A stretch of 64,000 nt of DNA from Acanthococcus lagerstroemiae (GCA_031841125.1 CM063110.1:18161626-18225625); one strand, 5' to 3'. Shown: positions 52,797 to 64,000, numbered from the stretch's first letter. Translations and numbers: made by a program. Notes: generated by a model from the letters alone, not told the origin.

Positions 52797-54137
52797 TCAT
52801 AGATAAGCTAAATGTTAAAAAAGCTCCAGGCCCTGACAGGATCACAGTCAATATGATCAAGGAATTGCCCAAGACGGGCATAATTCTACTGACCAAATTA
52901 ATCAACGCCGCTCTAAGGTTACGCTATGTGCCAGTAGCCTGGAAAAAAGCAAATGTTATCATGATTTTGAAGCCAGGGAAGGATGCGGAAGACGTCAACT
53001 CATACCGCCCTATCTCCCTGCTCTCTACACTAGCAAAGATATTCGAGCGCATAGTCTTAGCAAGACTGAATTCTACCATCGACGAAAAAAACCTGATCCC
53101 TGGAACACAATTCGGATTCAGGAAGGCTCATAATACAATCGAGCAAGTACATAGATTGGTCAATCAAATAAACTCTGCGTTAGAAGACAAGGAGTACTGT
53201 CCTGCTGTTTTCCTCGACGTTTCTAAGGCCTTTGATCATGTTTGGCACGAGGGATTGATTCACAAAATGCTTCGTCACTTCTCAGAGCCTATGTGCCAAC
53301 TCATTTCTTCCTACTTATCGGACAGACTTTTCAGAGTGAAAGTAGGAACTGAATATTCGAGATTCACCCAAATTAAAGCTGGCGTGCCGCAGGGTAGTGT
53401 CTTAGGACCTACCCTTTACCTATTGTACACGGCGGATATCCCCACCGATGATAACTCATTCCTTGCGTTATTTGCGGACGATACTGTTGTAGCAGCCCGA
53501 AGCAAAACGTATCAAAAGGCAGTTGATAACTTGCAGAAATCGCTGACAAAAATTACAAGATGGGCGAAAAAATGGAAAATAGCCCTCAATGATAGCAAGT
53601 CAGTCAGAGTTGACTTCACTCTTCGTCAACACGGTTACATTCCATCGATTATTGATGGTAAACCCGTCCCTGCTGCTAATTCAGCTAGGTACCTCGGGCT
53701 GCACTTAGACTGCCGACTCAACTGGTCTGAAAACATTCGTGAGAAACGCAAGTACCTCAATCTAACATTAAGGAAATATTACTGGATGATTGGGCACCGA
53801 TCAAACCTCTCACTCCGCTAATCTATACATCCATATTACAGCCTGTATGGATGTACGGAATCGAGTTGTGGGGGACTGCTAAACCCTCGAACTGCCAAAT
53901 CATTCAACGCTTCCAAAACAAATGCCTTCGAACAATTACCCGCGCTCCCTGGTATATACGAAATGACCAACTTCATGCTGATCTAAAAGTTGAAACAATC
54001 CAAGAAGCTTACGCAACTGCTACTGAGAGATATACTCTGCGAGATTACACCAACACAGCAACATCGAAGCGATCCAGCTACTCCACCCATCCAGAGAATG
54101 GCACCGGCTGAACCGCAGGTACCCACTCGACAACTAA
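51481..54137 (+). pseudogene. Jockey ORF2, copy 2: endonuclease plus reverse transcriptase, frameshifted
   Basis: The start ATG at 51,481 is followed by seven A (51,491-51,497) where copy 1 has six, so the N-terminus is out of frame. The open part runs 51,728-53,821. It has the endonuclease DYNAKH and SSDH blocks, then AIIDKLNVKKAPGPDRI, PGKDAEDVNSYRPISLLS, the palm block VFLDVSKAFDHVWHEGL, AGVPQGSVLGPTLY and ALFADDTVVAA. A frameshift near 53,815 moves the continuation (LIYTSILQPVWMYGIELWGT) to another frame. A further shift leads to a TAA at 54,135-54,137. Confidence 0.88.
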
Positions 54138-54287
54138 TGTACACGCATATAACTAGCATACGAAACTGACCATGTAATATAATAGCGTCTTCCTGTCCTT
54201 ACTTATCTTGTTAAGAAATTTTGTAAATACAACCATGATTGTAGTCCAAAATATAAATTGTTAAAAAAAAAAAAAGAAAAAAAAAAA

Positions 54288-54297
54288 GATTTTATCC
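54288..54297. repeat. Target-site duplication of the Jockey element, right
   Basis: GATTTTATCC directly after the poly(A)-rich tail. Confidence 0.85.
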
Positions 54298-54319
54298 TAG
54301 ATACGCTACTGGGGGAAAG

Positions 54320-54949
54320 TGCCCTAATTGGGGTAGTTCCTCAAACGGGTACCTATCGATCTTATCTAATATACAGCGCACTCTATCAGTAATGGGTGGA
54401 AGTAGTGTACACAAACAAAGAATTAACTTCGCTATGAAAAGTTTCGGATAAGAAACGTTTTATGTAATTTTGCAAAGATTTGTTGTTTTCGAAACGTGCA
54501 AGTGTAAAAAAAGTGCGAAGTTTGACGAAATATAAAAGAGAGTCAAAAATGTGAACAAATTTTGCATTAAGTATGCGGACACAAACGTTCATTTGCAAAT
54601 GATTTGCGATCAATAATTTGGAAGGACGTAAGTTATTTCTTCACGATTATTGATCATTTTATGTACTGTGTTGGGAGAGAATTTGAAGTGGTGTCTTAAT
54701 ATGGGGTACTTTTCTTGTGTGCAGATGAGATGGTTCGACGAAAATTGAAGAGGCAAAGACTACCATGATATGCAAACTTCCTGTACTGCGATTAAAGAGG
54801 AAGATGAAGCAGGATGAGAGCACAACATCAGCAGATAGGTTTCAATAATCATGAAAGTGTCAACACACAGTCTATAATGAAGAAAAACGTGACAAGAGAA
54901 TCTCGAAACAGGCCTATAAAATCGACTCTCTTTGTCTGTCTATCACTGT
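54320..54949. other. Intergenic, nothing recognised
   Basis: AT-rich; no exon, RNA gene or element end identified. Confidence 0.4.
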
Positions 54950-55887
54950 CTGTCTCACTTTTTTTAAATTAATTAATTTTTTTATACACATAACACACGC
55001 TTCCCTATTCGCGGTTCCACTATCGTTGTCGTGTCCGTCCTCGCCTTGCTGCCGCCTTATCCTGGCATCACCTTTCGGTATTCTTCTTGGATACGACGAC
55101 GGGCTTTGGCTGCATAGCCGACCATCCGGTGGGGTAGCCTTCTTTATGGGGAATCATCGCTGAGGATCTGCGGTGTGGACTGCGTGAATTGCGCGGATGC
55201 TGTCTGCTGTCTCATGCGTTTAGCGTCCACCTTGGCCCGCATCACAGTACCTGCAAATTGGATCATCGTTGCCCAGTTCTGCGGGCTGGCCAACATCACT
55301 TCAATCGTCGTCTCGGGTGTGATGTGGCTGCCGATGGATACCTAGAGCGTTGCTCTTGCGTCATTTCATACAGTGCAGCAAAAGATGGTATGCTGCGCGT
55401 CATCAACCTCTGCTGGGCAATGCGAGCACTGGCTGGGTACCACCATTGAAGCGTTCATGTCCAGTGAGCATCTGCGTGAGATGGTACGTCAGCTCATCGT
55501 GCCGCCGCGAAAGCCATGCATCAAGATCGTATACTAGCCCCAATGTCCAGCGGCCATGGGCGGGCTCTTAGAGGCGAAAAACCCACTCTTCAATTGTTTG
55601 CCGCCGGACTTCTCGTTTGATCTTGTCCTTCTCTCTTTTCTTTTTTTTTGTCCGCTGGCGGGAGCTTCTGGAAGCGCTGATACAGCGTAGCGCTCTCCCT
55701 AGCCAGCAAATCAATAGGAGGCATTCGGGCTAGTACTAGAGCCGCTTCATATGAGATGGTTCTATACGCGCAGATTATGCATAACGCCGTAGCCCGCTGG
55801 ACCCTTCCAATGTATTCTCGGTTCTAATTGGGGGCCCCATAGAGAGGAACCGAGTGGATTACTGTCGAATACAGTCTTCTTCGACTC

Positions 55888-56268
55888 TCACTCGGCTCCC
55901 GGAGGTTCGGCATACGCTGACGCAACATTCTCAGCGTCCTCTGCCGTTGTATGGAGATGCGGTTTCCAACACAGCTCGTTGTCTACCGTCATTCCCAGGA
56001 ACACCATCCGGGGCTGTAGGGATATCGGCTCATCCAGTACTGCTAGGGCCTGCCCCCTTTTCGCCTGTGAAAAAGGACGGCTTCTGTCTTCTGGGCAGCC
56101 ACCTCTAAGCCTTTCGCCTGCATCCAGCGAGCCACCATCTCGATGCTGATTATGGACCTGCTGCGAACTTCCTGCTCCGACCTCCCCTCTACAAGGAGAA
56201 GGATGTCGTCGGCAAAGCAGAAGGCCTGGGCTCCTCTTTTGAAAGTGTAAGCCGCAGGACCCTGTCAA
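55888..56268 (-). pseudogene. RT thumb fragment of the R1-type remnant
   Basis: The frame includes LAVLDEPISLQPRMVFLGMT then VDNELCWKPHL, the 'LG--+D--L-W--H' block after the catalytic site. The preceding FADD block is in a neighbouring frame. Confidence 0.6.
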
Positions 56269-56774
56269 AAGACATGTTCCACAACAGGGGTCCTATGCCC
56301 GGTCTCTGAGGTACACTTGCCGAGATGATCTTCTGGATCTGACGACCTTCTGCGTCTATATACGCTACCGTTCTGTCTGCCAGGTAGCTCCTAATGATCG
56401 CTCGTATGTGCCCCGGGAGATATCACTCGTCCATCGCTTTCAGGATACGATTCCAAGGCAGTACCTATATTGAAAGCGTTGCCTCTCATCGAGACTAACG
56501 GCTATGCATAAACCATTTTTACTGCATACAGTGTTGATGATCTTTTGCACATACAACACCGCGTCACTGGTCGGCCGACCTGTTCGAAATCCATTTTGGA
56601 ATTTCGACAGCCCACCTTTAGAAGCGATATGCGCTTCTCCCCATATAGCAATAACCCGCTCCCGCTCCAGTTGGATTGTTATTGCCTCTGCGAAGCAGGA
56701 CCAGCCTCGCTGTCTTCCATGTCGCTGGGAAAGGGCTCTCTTTAAGACACCTAGTGAGGCAGGTGCGTAAAGCC

Positions 56775-57023
56775 TCAGCGAGTATAGATCAGTTCCCAGG
56801 CCAGGCTACGTATGCCATCCGGTCCCGGGGCTTTCCTCTTTTCTCTGATCCGATCCACAGCTATTCTCAGCTCATAGGTTGTGACTTCCAGCCGCGGATC
56901 CCAGTCTTGCCTGGTGAGCTCCCACCTTGGTGGTAGCGGCGAGTGTTGGGGAAAAGGGTGGCAACGATTTTCCCCAGCGTCGCGAGCGGTAGCCGGGTCA
57001 TCGGGAAGAGGGTCGGGAGTCAC
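56775..57023 (-). pseudogene. RT N-terminal fragment of the R1-type remnant
   Basis: It contains YELRIAVDRIREKRKAPGPD then GIRSLAWELI, the usual KAPGPDG start of non-LTR reverse transcriptases, ending in a stop. Confidence 0.65.
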
Positions 57024-57470
57024 TGTAAGACCATCTTATATGGGCGGCCCCATGGATTATATCGTCCACCGTCTTGACGAGTGCGGCCCACTTGTCTGCC
57101 TTTGCTTGCTTGACGGCTGCGCGCAGTGTTTCCTTGGCAGCCATCCACTTGGCATTCACCTTCTCAGCATCGTTAGCTCGGGAGGCTCAATGTCTTCTGG
57201 TAGCCCGCCGACGTCTGGTGAAACACTCACGGTGAAGTCGCTGAATCTCTTCATTCCACCAGTGCGTACTCCGGCGGGGTTAACCTGCCTTTACTCTTGG
57301 GATTGCTGCACTGCACGCCTTCTTTGTCCGTTCGACGATCCATGCAGCTGTCTGTGAGGCACTCGGGGCTTCGACCAGACCGCTATCTTCAGTAGCCATC
57401 AATGCGGTCTGGAACTGGTCACAGACTATCTCTCTCTCTCTCTCTCGCAACTGCTCTATTTCATTGTAAA

Positions 57471-58419
57471 AATTAGTGTACCACATCCGTATTAAGAACC
57501 AGGATACCCACCATACCCATATTGGGAACACTTTTGGTTGACCAGCCAATTTGACGTGTTTTTGAATATCAGGAATAATAGTAATACAATGCCATACATT
57601 CAATTTTCAACGCCTGGACGATAATACGGTATACTTTTCTTTATACACCCCGACCAAGAATATTGCCGAATCTTTAATATTAGGGCACTTTTCTTAAAAG
57701 GAAGCTAAATTGTCTGGATTCAGGACAGAGAATAATGCCTTAGGATTGGAGGCAATTCAAGGTCGCTGTTTTCTGCCACACTATCAAATTTTAGTTTAGA
57801 TACCTTTCGGGGCTTGAAGATCTACGTATCATCTTTCAAACGTGTAAAATTGGGTGAATTCGAAAAACTGAATGAAAAATTGGAATGAGGTATTTTCGAA
57901 ACGGAAAAGTCGGACACTAGTCGGACAGTTGACTGTCTTTTAACCTTCAAATTCTTATATAGCTCCGCCCAAAATGAAAAAAAAAAAATTAACTTCGATT
58001 ATGTAATATACTAAAGAGTTTACCTTTCAGAACCATTTCAAATTTGTGTATTCTAAATATTGTTTCCCTATTACACGTAACACGGAAAATATAGTCATTG
58101 TGCAGCGTTGAAAATGATTTCCTAATATTATGTGCTGGTGTTGAATAATAACGAATCAGTATCACCTGATGAAGAATCTTGCTGGCTTTCATATGGGATC
58201 AAGAAAAATTGTCAATAGCTGGAATCTGAAGCGCTACAGAAATAAAAGAAGGTAATGCGATTGCTGGAAGATTACTCATAGTTGCTATTTAGAATTTACT
58301 TTCCATCGTAGACCTGGCCTTATAGTATATTTTGTGAATGGTTGGTAAAACAGTTCAAATGGCCTTCGTTTGATACAACTGGAGCAGCAAAATTTTTTCA
58401 TATTTTCACTTACCCGCAA
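57471..58419. other. Intergenic, nothing recognised
   Basis: AT-rich, no supported feature. Confidence 0.4.
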
Positions 58420-58915
58420 CCCTGCTCTTCTCAGACGCCATTAGCTCATTTCAACCTATTCAGAACACGTACTTGTGTAATCCCACTGTCCAACGAATCC
58501 ATTTATTACCCCACCCTCTTTACAACCTCAAGATCCTTTTGACCCTATAAATTCCTAGATGCCAAGAAATTATCTTAATGGTCTCCGAACAGATCATACT
58601 AAGTTCACCCACTCTTGTCTTCTTTCCAACCTTAAATTTCTCGACCATTCTTTCTGCCACCAGAAAGATCTTATAGTTACCCACATCTGTGTCTCTTGGC
58701 CGGCCACTCAACATCTCAGAACTCGCCTCAATTTCTCTACATTTCTCCCTAACCTCCTAAATTACCAACCCAATCACTTCCCAGCCCCCTACCAGTTTCT
58801 AATGGATATCCTGTCCCTTATCTTACCTTTCCAATTAGTCCAGTACATAGCCCAGATAGCAGCTAACAATCTACAAGCTTTGCGGAGTATAATAAAAGGT
58901 GAACATTGTTGTTAG
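58420..58915 (+). pseudogene. 3' tail of a non-LTR retrotransposon (region after RNase H)
   Basis: The frame 58,559-58,915 contains GLRTDHTKFTHSCLLS followed by CHQKDLIVTHIC and ATQHLRTRLNF. This resembles the 'R-GHT-LTH--L' and C...T--H----C tail found after RNase H in I-like non-LTR elements. The upstream RNase H and RT are not recognisable, so the copy is short and old. Clade uncertain. Confidence 0.5.
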
Positions 58916-59473
58916 ATGATTTAATGCATTTTTAATTCCCTTTTCGCATTATAATACTGGTACATCGCCTGCATAAGGTCGTGCGGATGAATGACACCAA
59001 CATAAGTGACGGGATAGAGGGCAAGTGGACACTGAGCTCTCAAGACCCATCCCTAAATAGGAATAGGATGCCATTTTCCGGCATTTTCCAAGACACACGT
59101 GAAAAAAATACATAAATTAGAAAAAAAATAGAAGCTCTCCCATCGGAAATAATAATAAATATTATTGGAATAAAATATGTAAATTATCGTATCAACGAAC
59201 ATTACATTTATGAATAAAATATGTAAATTATTCTAATTATGTGATACGTATTATAAGTTATCTTTTCGGATCGGGTCCAGCAAGCGTTAGGTAAGTTATG
59301 GTCGTTTTTCCCCTCTTTTTTTAAACCGTTTTCAGTCAACGTTTAGATGGATACGGTTTAAGTATATGCGAGTGCATTTACGGGAATAATTCGCCGAAAT
59401 TTACTATTCAGTTACATTTTGTTTAAGAAAGAGTTCGTAAGTAAACGAATTTTCAGCTGTCACTTTAAAAAAA
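58916..59473 (+). promoter_or_regulatory. Upstream region of the CYP4-type gene
   Basis: AT-rich. An arthropod initiator-like TTCAGTTAC (about 59,408) lies about 65 bp before the ATG and is a candidate start site. No clear TATA box at the expected distance. A duplicated phrase TATGTAAATTAT occurs near 59,177 and 59,219. Confidence 0.3.
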
Positions 59474-59630
59474 ATGATATTGGTTGCGGTTCTCATAGTT
59501 GTGCTGATCGGGTTCTTCCTGAAATATCAATCGAAACGAAAACGATTGTTAGCAATGATGGCGCAGTTTGACGGACCTCCAACGGTACCGATTTTGGGCA
59601 ACGTGCTGGATTTTATGAAGCCTGTGACAG
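59474..59630 (+). CDS. CYP4-type P450, exon 1
   Basis: 52 codons plus one base. The ATG follows a run of A. The exon ends GTGACAG|GTTTGT. It encodes the membrane anchor and the GPP-PILGN hinge. Confidence 0.88.
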
Positions 59631-62600
59631 GTTTGTGCATTATCAAGTAATGATAAATTAGAAAAGATACGAGACACCAGGGAGTCTATTCATGATGGAT
59701 AGAGGGATGGAGAGCCCCTTTCCCCAAGAAAAATGTTTGCAAGTTGGAAAAATTGAAGGACTTCTATCTTGTATACTAAAATCTGTACGAGGCCATCAAC
59801 ATTCCTTTCCCTCCCAACCGAGAAAGCTGTCTCGGCACGTCCTGCAGGAAAGGAAAGCAGATGCTGCGGTTGAGACTTGAGTAGTGCGGGAATACAGTTC
59901 AGCTGAATCTATAGAATTTATTCGCTTCTCCAAAGGGAGCCGTTTCAATGAGATGAAAATAAGTACAGCAAAGTTTCAGGTCGATCAGATAAGTGGAACA
60001 CGAGCCTTCAGCCTCCCTCCCTTCTTAAAAACTGTACACAAGAATTTGGCGATTTTAACTGAATTTTTCTGTTCTCAGTCCCTAACAGTGTTCAAAATGT
60101 ATATTATGTAAAGTAGTTTACTTCCACAATGTACGTTAACGCCGCGGGAGGGTCGCTGGATTCAATTCTAGGAATAGTTTATATATCTAACTCCTTGGGG
60201 TATACCCTTAAACGAGGCAAGAGTCAAATAATAGTAATTTTTTCGAGATGGTATTTGATATTTGGGGTTTCCAGATCGCTGAATTCAATTCTTGGAATAA
60301 TTTTTACTTCCGATTTTCTAGGATACAACTGAAGGAGGCCGGAGTAACGTAACAGTCGTCTCCCGATATCAAAAACTTATAAACTGAATAGGGGCTATGC
60401 AGGGCCGTGCCCAGGATTTAAGTAAGGGGGGGTTTTGCAACTAGGATAATGTTTTCCTGGCGGGAGAGGGACTGCAAATATCCCAAATTTATCCAATTGC
60501 CCACATGTATATGACGAAAATTTCAACATTTTTTTGAAACTCTCATTTTCTTACTTTTTATGAAAAAATGTGACAGATCCACCCTCCTCTCCGTTTGACC
60601 CCAATGTTTTTTCGTGTTTTATTTTGGCCAATGGGGGGGGGGAGGTTGAAAATACCCCCCTCCGGTACGGCTCTGGTGTTATGCTGAAAAATCAACCATT
60701 ACTTTGCTTTGACTTGTTCAAGTAGTACCTAAGAAGTCAGTTTCGAAAATTACATGAGAATCGTGTTGAACGGAACATTTTTCCGAAATTAAGGATACCA
60801 TGTATAATTTAGAGCTCGAGTCATCAATAGGACATCTTATATACAAGCGTCAGTGAGATTAAATCTCTGCAGCAGTAACACGGTCAGCTAACTACAGATG
60901 CGCCGCCATATTTACTATCCTTTATTTATACAAAAAAAAAAATTGTAAAATTCTCGTGTTCTTAAATGCATTGTACTTACAATAGAACACCTGCACACAA
61001 GCTACAATGCTTCTTAATTGTGACCTCAAATTGATATTAGGCCTCTGAATCGGGGCCTAAAATTGACATAAGTAATTATTTTCAGTGACGTAGCCAAGGG
61101 AGGGAGTCGAGGGGTTCTGGACACTCTTTGCGATTTCGGGTTTTTCTAATTTTAGTACTCCTTCCCTTTTGGTCGAGTCCAGAAGCCCTCCTCGAACACT
61201 AAGCTGACAACGCCACTGACTGATTTCAGTAGGATGACTGAGAGTAATAAACTACAGACATTTCAAGTTTAAGGACACCATGTGTAATTTAAAAGTTCAA
61301 TTACTAACAACACTTTTGATCCTATACAAAAATTGTAAAGAATCTTTTTTGTGGCAAATTTAGTTTTCTTAAATTTTGCGATTGACATTTTTTTCTGTAC
61401 GTCTTGTAAGAAACGAAATATTGTCCACACTCCCAATTTACTTCCCTCCCTCCCCCTATGGCGCCATTAGCTCACCTTGGATTTTTAAGTAATTTCCGGG
61501 TGATTATCAAGGGATGGTAAGAAACAATCCTGCTAAGTTTTATCTCTGCGCCATTTTTTGCATCATACAATCCACTTATTTACTGGATCATCAAGGGGAG
61601 AGGATATTCTCTGAGATTAGCAAAGTGTCTTCAGGGCCAGTTTAAGAATTTTTCGACTCCTCTAGACTCGTTCCTGGTTCTATAAGTCTCCAGCAAACTT
61701 CTCTCAGATTCCCTAGCCCTGTTCAAAATTTTTCAGTAATTTTTTCAGATTTACTCAAAAGTCCGTAAGGGGGGGTCATTGATCGAAGGATTTTTCAGAT
61801 TCTTAAAGGCCTCTCTCTCGAACATCGAAGACTTATTCAACACCTCGTAGGATTCTGCGGCCTCACTTGAAACTCGCTCGAACTTTTCTGGGCTCGTTGA
61901 AGACACTCGAGACCCTTCTAGACGTGATGAGAACTATTTAAGATTCCTTGAAACTCACTGAAGCTTCTTAAGATTCGTCTAAGACATTTAAGGGATTTTA
62001 AAAACTTCTTAAAACTTGTTCAAGCTGTTCAAGGCTGCTGTCTTTGAAGACTTTTTGATACTTTCTAACGATTCCTTGCGACTCTCCACGACTTTTGTTG
62101 TCTTATTTTAGACTTTCAGACTTCAAGATTTTCCCACTGATCAGTTATACTTTCGAAGCATTTTAAGATTGAATTATTTTCTCTAGGAGGGGCAGTTGCA
62201 TCCATCTATCGCCTCATGAGTCTGCATCTGCCAGTTAGCCTACTGTTCGACGCTGCGTACCATTTCCTTCTTACTCACCTTATTTCGTCTATCTACCTCT
62301 CTGCTGTCTTTTTGATTAATTGCTTGCTTTCTTGATTGCTAGGCTCGTCAACCACACTTACAGGCAGCAAGCTGACTAGCAGCTGATTTAGGAGCTAGTG
62401 ACTTGGCTGTTAAGCTCAGATTTTTGAGTTTCTTGGGAGGCGGCAGAAGACGAATTTTTTAAATCTAGAAGTAGACCGATTTTCTCATAAGAAATTAAGG
62501 TAAAACAATAATGAAGTGATGATAAAGGGGGTCCCTTCAGAACAAATATAGCCTATTCTTTCTTATCGATAGTAATGCATTTGATAAGAAATCTTTTTGA

Positions 62601-63918
62601 TGTACAATGCAAACATTTATCAGCTACTTTCTCGAAACTTTCGCAAAAATGTTTCATTGTCGACCGTTTTCAATCAAAAGAACGACAGCATTTCGACCAA
62701 AAATAATAATTTTTGACCATTTTCAATCGTAGAAGACCAAATTTTGACCAAAAACGACTACACTTGGTCCACAAGCAATTATTTTCGATCATTTTGCCAA
62801 CCCAAGTCAGATCAAGATGGGATAGACAGGCATTTTCAAGGGCTAAAGTCCAATTATATTTTACAAAATACCGTACTTATAGTTACCCTCCCACTCTGAA
62901 CGTAGCTCGTATTCGATGTAGAGGGAAGAAACAAATAAAATGTAAAACACACAAAAACAGAAAATTTATTTTAAACCCTCTTGAAAAGTCTATCAGGATA
63001 CCTGTATTAGGTATACATACTTCAACGTTCCATGGGTCATTCCCCAGGTTGCATTTTTTTGGTTAGACCCCCCCCCCCACTTCCATAATATTTAGTTTAT
63101 ACGAAGTAGAGAATATTCAACAAGCGTACAAAGCAGGAGCATCAAAATTGAAGGAGGGGACGACTTTTGTCCACGACAATAGGCATCTTGTCCATGCTGA
63201 AAGCACTGATATCCACGACTACGAACAAAACCTCATCAAGAATTTCCTTTTCCTTGGAATTTTTGGAAATTGTGACACCAATGACTACGACCTGGCACCT
63301 GCATCGCGTTCAGAGATTGAAACTATACTAGTATTGCCATTTGTTGTGCTGAAAAATATATATATAAGGCGTATATCTTTGCACCAGTTAAAGACTGACC
63401 ACGACAATGGACTTGGAAACCCTGGTAAGAGAACTTTATACGCTATCCCTTCTAGAAATGTGAAGTCACTGAAACGAATTGAACTTCTCACCATAATTCC
63501 TATCTTCCTGAATAATAATACCACATTATTGGGTTATTGGGGGAAAAGTTATAACATCCACGACAATGGACACCTCTCTATACTTTTTCCATTTGAAAAA
63601 TGGTACGTCCTGTCTGATGAATTGGATTATTGGAATTTGTTGCGAATGTTATTGTGTGACCCAAAATAACCCCCCCCCCCCCAAAAAAAAAAAAAAAAAA
63701 AAATTGAAAAATAAAAGCTAGAGTTCAAAATTTGCTGGTAGCAAAACATTTTCAGTTTCTGGAGAATGGCCCCGATATTAATCGCGCCTAACGAAATTAT
63801 CGATTTTACAGAGGCAGTGAAAACCGCTAAAGAATACGCCAAAAAATATAAAACTCCATTTAGAGTGTGGCTACTCAATATTCCTTTCGTCGTGATTGGT
63901 AAACCAGAGGACATTCAG
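59474..63918 (+). CDS. CYP4-type cytochrome P450, exons 1-2 (gene continues beyond the window)
   Basis: Exon 1 is 59,474-59,630 and exon 2 is 63,812-63,918, both GT-AG bounded, phase 1 between them and phase 0 after exon 2. The start has an N-terminal membrane anchor (MILVAVLIVVLIGFFLKYQ) and a basic stop-transfer segment (SKRKR). The proline-rich hinge FDGPPTVPILGNVLDF is next, then AKEYAKKYKTPFRVWLL and VVIGKPEDIQ, the CYP4 order before helix B. The haem-binding region lies outside. CYP4 enzymes are microsomal monooxygenases acting on fatty acids, pheromones or xenobiotics; the substrate cannot be told from this part. Confidence 0.88.
60400..60675. mobile_element. hAT-like MITE in CYP4 intron 1
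   Basis: The termini are CAGGGCCGTGCCCAGG and, reverse-complemented, CAGAGCCGTACCGGAGG. The flanks GGGCTATG and GTGTTATG agree at six of eight positions. The subterminal regions are G-rich at one end and C-rich at the other. Confidence 0.7.
61083..61218. mobile_element. Small hAT-like MITE in CYP4 intron 1
   Basis: The termini are CAGTGACGTAGCC and, reverse-complemented, CAGTGGCGTTGTC. The flanks ATTATTTT and ACTGATTT agree at only five of eight positions, so the copy is old or the limits are slightly off. Confidence 0.55.
61640..62130. repeat. Degenerate simple repeat in CYP4 intron 1
   Basis: Recurring words of the type TTCTTAAGATTC, CTTGAAACTC and TTCAAGACT with no fixed period. Similar texture at 33,640-33,950. 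Confidence 0.4.
63148..63669 (+). other. Unexplained 173-codon open frame in CYP4 intron 1
   Basis: Open from a TTG at 63,148 to TAA at 63,667-63,669, long for such AT-rich DNA. It carries three CCACGACAATRG words that translate as HDN (HDNR, HDNG, HDNG). No recognised domain, membrane segment or start ATG near its beginning. A chance frame or a fragment of an unknown repeat is as likely as a gene. Confidence 0.25.
63670..63703. repeat. Adjacent poly(C) and poly(A) runs
   Basis: A C-run of about a dozen bases followed immediately by about twenty A. The same C-run/A-run arrangement, shorter, occurs near 25,012-25,028. Confidence 0.8.
63812..63918 (+). CDS. CYP4-type P450, exon 2
   Basis: Acceptor CGATTTTACAG|AG completes Glu. 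It encodes AVKTAKEYAKKYKTPFRVWL and ends GKPEDIQ with donor CAG|GTAAGG, phase 0. Confidence 0.88.
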
Positions 63919-64000
63919 GTAAGGCTTGAAGCTTATTGCAGTTCCACACAGAAAGATTGGAAATTGAGTTTACTCCTCTTTCTCATAACTATTACAGATA

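Larger units (their letters stand above)
47816..54287 (+). mobile_element. Full-length Jockey-clade retrotransposon with an internal 2.3-kb tandem duplication
   Basis: It is bounded by a 10-bp target duplication GATTTTATCC (47,806-47,815 and 54,288-54,297). It begins AGTTCC, has a 5' UTR, ORF1 with zinc knuckles, ORF2 with endonuclease and RT, a 3' UTR and a poly(A)-rich tail (54,263-54,287). The duplication makes the order ORF1, endonuclease, ORF1 (5'-truncated), endonuclease, RT. Without it the element would be about 4.17 kb, normal for Jockey. Frameshifts near 51,491, 53,815 and 54,060 break ORF2, so this copy is probably inactive as it stands. Confidence 0.92.
47664..54311. mobile_element. 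hAT-like MITE (166 bp when emptied) split by the Jockey insertion
   Basis: The left end is CAGTGGCGTATTTAAGG (from 47,664) and the right end reverse-complemented is CAGTAGCGTATCTAGG (to 54,311). The flanks GGGTAAAG (47,656-47,663) and GGGGAAAG (54,312-54,319) match at seven of eight positions. Subtracting the Jockey element and one copy of its target duplication leaves about 166 bp. Confidence 0.8.
54950..57470 (-). mobile_element. Degenerate R1-clade retrotransposon remnant
   Basis: GC-richer than its surroundings. Read leftward from about 57,420, pieces in shifting frames match an R1-type ORF2. They are AVDRIREKRKAPGPDGIRSL (about 56,800-56,870), AFCFADDILLLVEGRSEQEV (about 56,165-56,235), VFLGMTVDNELCWKPHL (about 55,965-56,015) and AYRTISYEAALVLARMPPID (about 55,720-55,780). 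Many stops and indels. The limits are approximate. A (CT)n run lies at 57,427-57,447. Confidence 0.7.

Noticed and set aside
1..64000. A bacterial-style defence or biosynthetic system
   Set aside because: No operons or prokaryotic gene families; everything recognisable is eukaryotic gene or transposon.

Overview
This is eukaryotic nuclear DNA, most likely from an insect and perhaps a hemipteran. It is AT-rich, has spliced genes with GT-AG introns and few long reading frames, and most of it is transposable-element debris. The diagnostic elements are non-LTR retrotransposons (R1, Jockey and RTE clades), hAT-type MITEs with 8-bp target duplications, Helitron-like elements and a tRNA-headed SINE fragment. 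The species cannot be fixed from the sequence alone, and no prokaryotic system, operon or CRISPR array was seen.

Two host genes can be read. The main one lies on the minus strand from about 39,977 down to about 7,213. Thirteen coding exons, all with GT and AG borders and all phase-compatible, give a protein of about 709 residues of the nose-resistant-to-fluoxetine (NRF-6) family: signal peptide, Cys-rich NRF domain, then a multi-pass acyltransferase-3 domain. Its first intron is about 18 kb and its third about 7.2 kb, and these two introns hold most of the repeats in the left 40 kb. The second gene starts at 59,474 on the plus strand: exons 1 and 2 of a CYP4-type cytochrome P450, separated by a 4.2-kb intron and running off the right edge.

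Layout. 1-4,676: a dispersed repeat interrupted by about 4.1 kb that includes a broken R1-clade retrotransposon. 4,677-7,212: MITE and SINE remnants downstream of the NRF gene. 7,213-12,947: NRF exons 4-13, with a decayed Jockey copy, a GGTAAC-rich mini-element, a hAT MITE and foldback elements in the introns. 12,948-20,153 (intron 3): inverted arrays of a CCTGAA motif and a 2.2-kb tandem duplication with RNA polymerase III B-box-like motifs. 20,154-21,741: NRF exons 2 and 3. 21,742-39,709 (intron 1): a 5.2-kb palindromic-ended element containing two minisatellite arrays with nested hAT elements, an RTE 3' end, two head-to-tail Helitron-like elements and nested MITEs. 40-47 kb: the intact copy of the dispersed repeat and RTE fragments. 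47,664-54,311: a hAT MITE split by a full-length Jockey element that itself carries a 2.3-kb internal tandem duplication. 54.9-57.6 kb: an R1-clade remnant on the minus strand. 58.4-58.9 kb: the 3' tail of another non-LTR element. 59.5 kb to the end: the CYP4 gene.

The most useful results are the complete NRF-6-like gene model, several clean insertion events that can be ordered in time by nesting, the Jockey duplication (biological or an assembly artefact), the tandem Helitrons, and the palindromic minisatellite element, whose family I do not recognise.
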